NCBI RefSeq assembly: GCF_937900395.1
Contig: NZ_CALCDX010000080.1
Coordinates: forward strand, 1-22,086
Direction of reading: 5' to 3'
DNA: 22,086 bases
Source of the DNA: an uncultured Caulobacter sp.
Lineage (GTDB): Bacteria > Pseudomonadota > Alphaproteobacteria > Caulobacterales > Caulobacteraceae
Positions 21,102 through 22,086 of the stretch are shown here, piece by piece (within the stretch, counting starts at the first letter, position 1; each line of letters opens with the position of its first letter). The notes beneath the pieces were generated by a model. The model was not told the origin of the DNA. It saw only the letters and a program-made list of their open reading frames with translations, and made no database searches. The translations under genes were made by a program, and so were the position numbers.

Positions 21102-22085
21102 GTCGATGATGTAGCGGGCCATCTCCTGTCGTATCGGTTCGTCCTGCGGACCCTCCAGTACGACCTGGGCTGAACTTCGGATGACGCCGAGCGGATTGCG
21201 CAGGTCATGGGCAAGGGCGGCAAGAAGCTGCCCGACCGAAGCCAGTTTCTCCCGGCGGATCAATTCATGCTGTTGAGATCGGATCGTGCGGAGGTTTTCT
21301 TCCAAGACGACTCGCATGGCGGCGAAAGTTGCGGCCAGGTCCTCGATCTCATCGCCCGTTCGGTACTCGTGCGGTAGGGCCGGGATGGCCGGTGGGGGAG
21401 CGTCGGGGCGTTCCGGTGTGGCCAAAGTGAGGCGTAGTCCTTCGGCTTCGCGTTGCAGTGCCGTGATGGGTTTGACGATGCGTGAGCCGACGACGAAGCC
21501 GAGGCCCGACAGCACGATCACCAGGCCAAAGCCGATCATGCCCACGGTCAGCAACAAGGAATAGATCGGCGCGTAGGTTTCTTCCGGCGCCTGGCGGATA
21601 AAGGTGTACCACCGATTCCCATCGAGACTGGAGGGGGTGAGAGCGTGGCTGAATCGGACCGGTGCGGCCCCGACGATCGCATCGTGACCGCCGTGGGCGT
21701 CGTCGTCCGCGACCAACCACAGGGGATGATCCGTGGCCAACCGGCTCATGAGGCCTGATGGAATCAGGTGCGCGGTAGGCGGGAGTACCGGACAGATCAA
21801 CGGGGTTCCCTGGGTGTCGAGGAGCATGGCATGACCGGTGTTCCCGATATGGATCGGGAGGATCATGTGCGTGAGGAGGCTGCGATGGACTACGACGTCG
21901 ACGATGCCGATGGTGGTCCCGCTTGGATCGCCGACGAGAGGCACGGCGATGTGAAACACGGCCTCGCTGTTCCGCGGGTCAGGAACCACGGTGCTCACAT
22001 AAGCCATGCCTGGTTTAGCCTGCATGGCTTCGCGCCACCAGGTCTGGTCGTCCTGTCGCGCCGTGAGTGTCGGATCGGTGGATGC
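21102..22085 (-). CDS. Sensor histidine kinase, 5' open at window edge, lacks ATPase domain
   Basis: The frame is open from the window edge, so the start lies outside. It encodes the end of a dCache-like extracytoplasmic sensor (WWREAMQAKPGMAYVSTVVP, then FHIAVPLVGDPSGTTIGIVD), a membrane span (YSLLLTVGMIGFGLVIVLSG), a HAMP linker beginning VGSRIVKPITALQREAE with a Pro-rich insert, and the HisKA dimerisation domain KLASVGQLLAALAHDLRNPL with the phospho-accepting histidine at codon 21207-21209. It breaks at MARYIID; the second HisKA helix and the whole HATPase_c domain are missing. Codon use is less GC-biased than in the neighbours. The composition is like histidine kinases of Nitrospira-type bacteria, but that is a guess. 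It is probably a foreign fragment joined by assembly. Confidence 0.85.
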
Positions 22086-22086
22086 G

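Overview
The window is high-GC DNA carrying almost entirely core, chromosome-type genes of an alphaproteobacterium. The family is most likely Caulobacteraceae and the genus probably Caulobacter. Support comes from the protein sequences, the split-P glycine cleavage operon gcvT-gcvH-gcvPA-gcvPB behind a tandem glycine riboswitch, and Caulobacter-like intergenic palindromes. I see no tRNA, rRNA, CRISPR array, insertion sequence or prophage.

Layout. Positions 1-571 are a patchwork of three unrelated gene scraps: a secreted-protein fragment on -, a BNR-repeat fragment on + and a fatty-acyl-AMP-ligase fragment on +. They run abruptly into gcvPB, which is cut off. From 572 to 4757 (-) lies the glycine cleavage operon with its riboswitch. 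From 4839 to 7321 (-) are a periplasmic protein gene and argS, overlapping by 4 bases. From 7466 to 10418 (+) are ispH, thrB, rnhA and a serine-recombinase-like protein that has lost its active site. From 10564 to 14270 (-) are an ABC-2 exporter (permease and ATPase) and a cluster of a TIGR02301-like periplasmic protein, a QmcA-type SPFH protein and an NfeD protein. From 14438 to 15474 (+) are a 69-residue protein and a Crp/Fnr-type regulator. From 15471 to 18402 (-) are a nitronate-monooxygenase-type flavoprotein, a 45-residue membrane protein, an SDR and an M50-type membrane protease. From 18603 to 20890 (-) are bdhA, a patatin with a DUF3734-like tail and a Nudix hydrolase, probably one operon. 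Positions 20991-22086 hold a sensor histidine kinase that is open at the window edge and is cut off after its dimerisation domain, then joined to an unrelated tail.

How the genes work together. The gcv genes encode the T, H and P proteins that break glycine down to CO2, ammonia and methylene-THF, switched by glycine itself through the riboswitch. The bdhA-patatin pair points to ketone-body or polyhydroxybutyrate and lipid metabolism. QmcA and NfeD form a conserved membrane-microdomain pair. IspH (isoprenoids), ThrB (threonine), RNase HI and ArgRS are housekeeping enzymes.

Main cautions and leads. Both ends look chimeric, joined at short shared words, which suggests assembly artefacts, perhaps from a mixed or metagenomic sample; real rearrangement cannot be excluded from sequence alone. 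The most interesting biology is the resolvase-fold protein with P10, H67, A68 and G71 at the catalytic positions, two copies of a roughly 100-110 base nested palindrome that can fold as a cloverleaf, a TetR-like palindrome before the ABC exporter, and RNA structures near start codons. I do not see a clear new multi-gene system.
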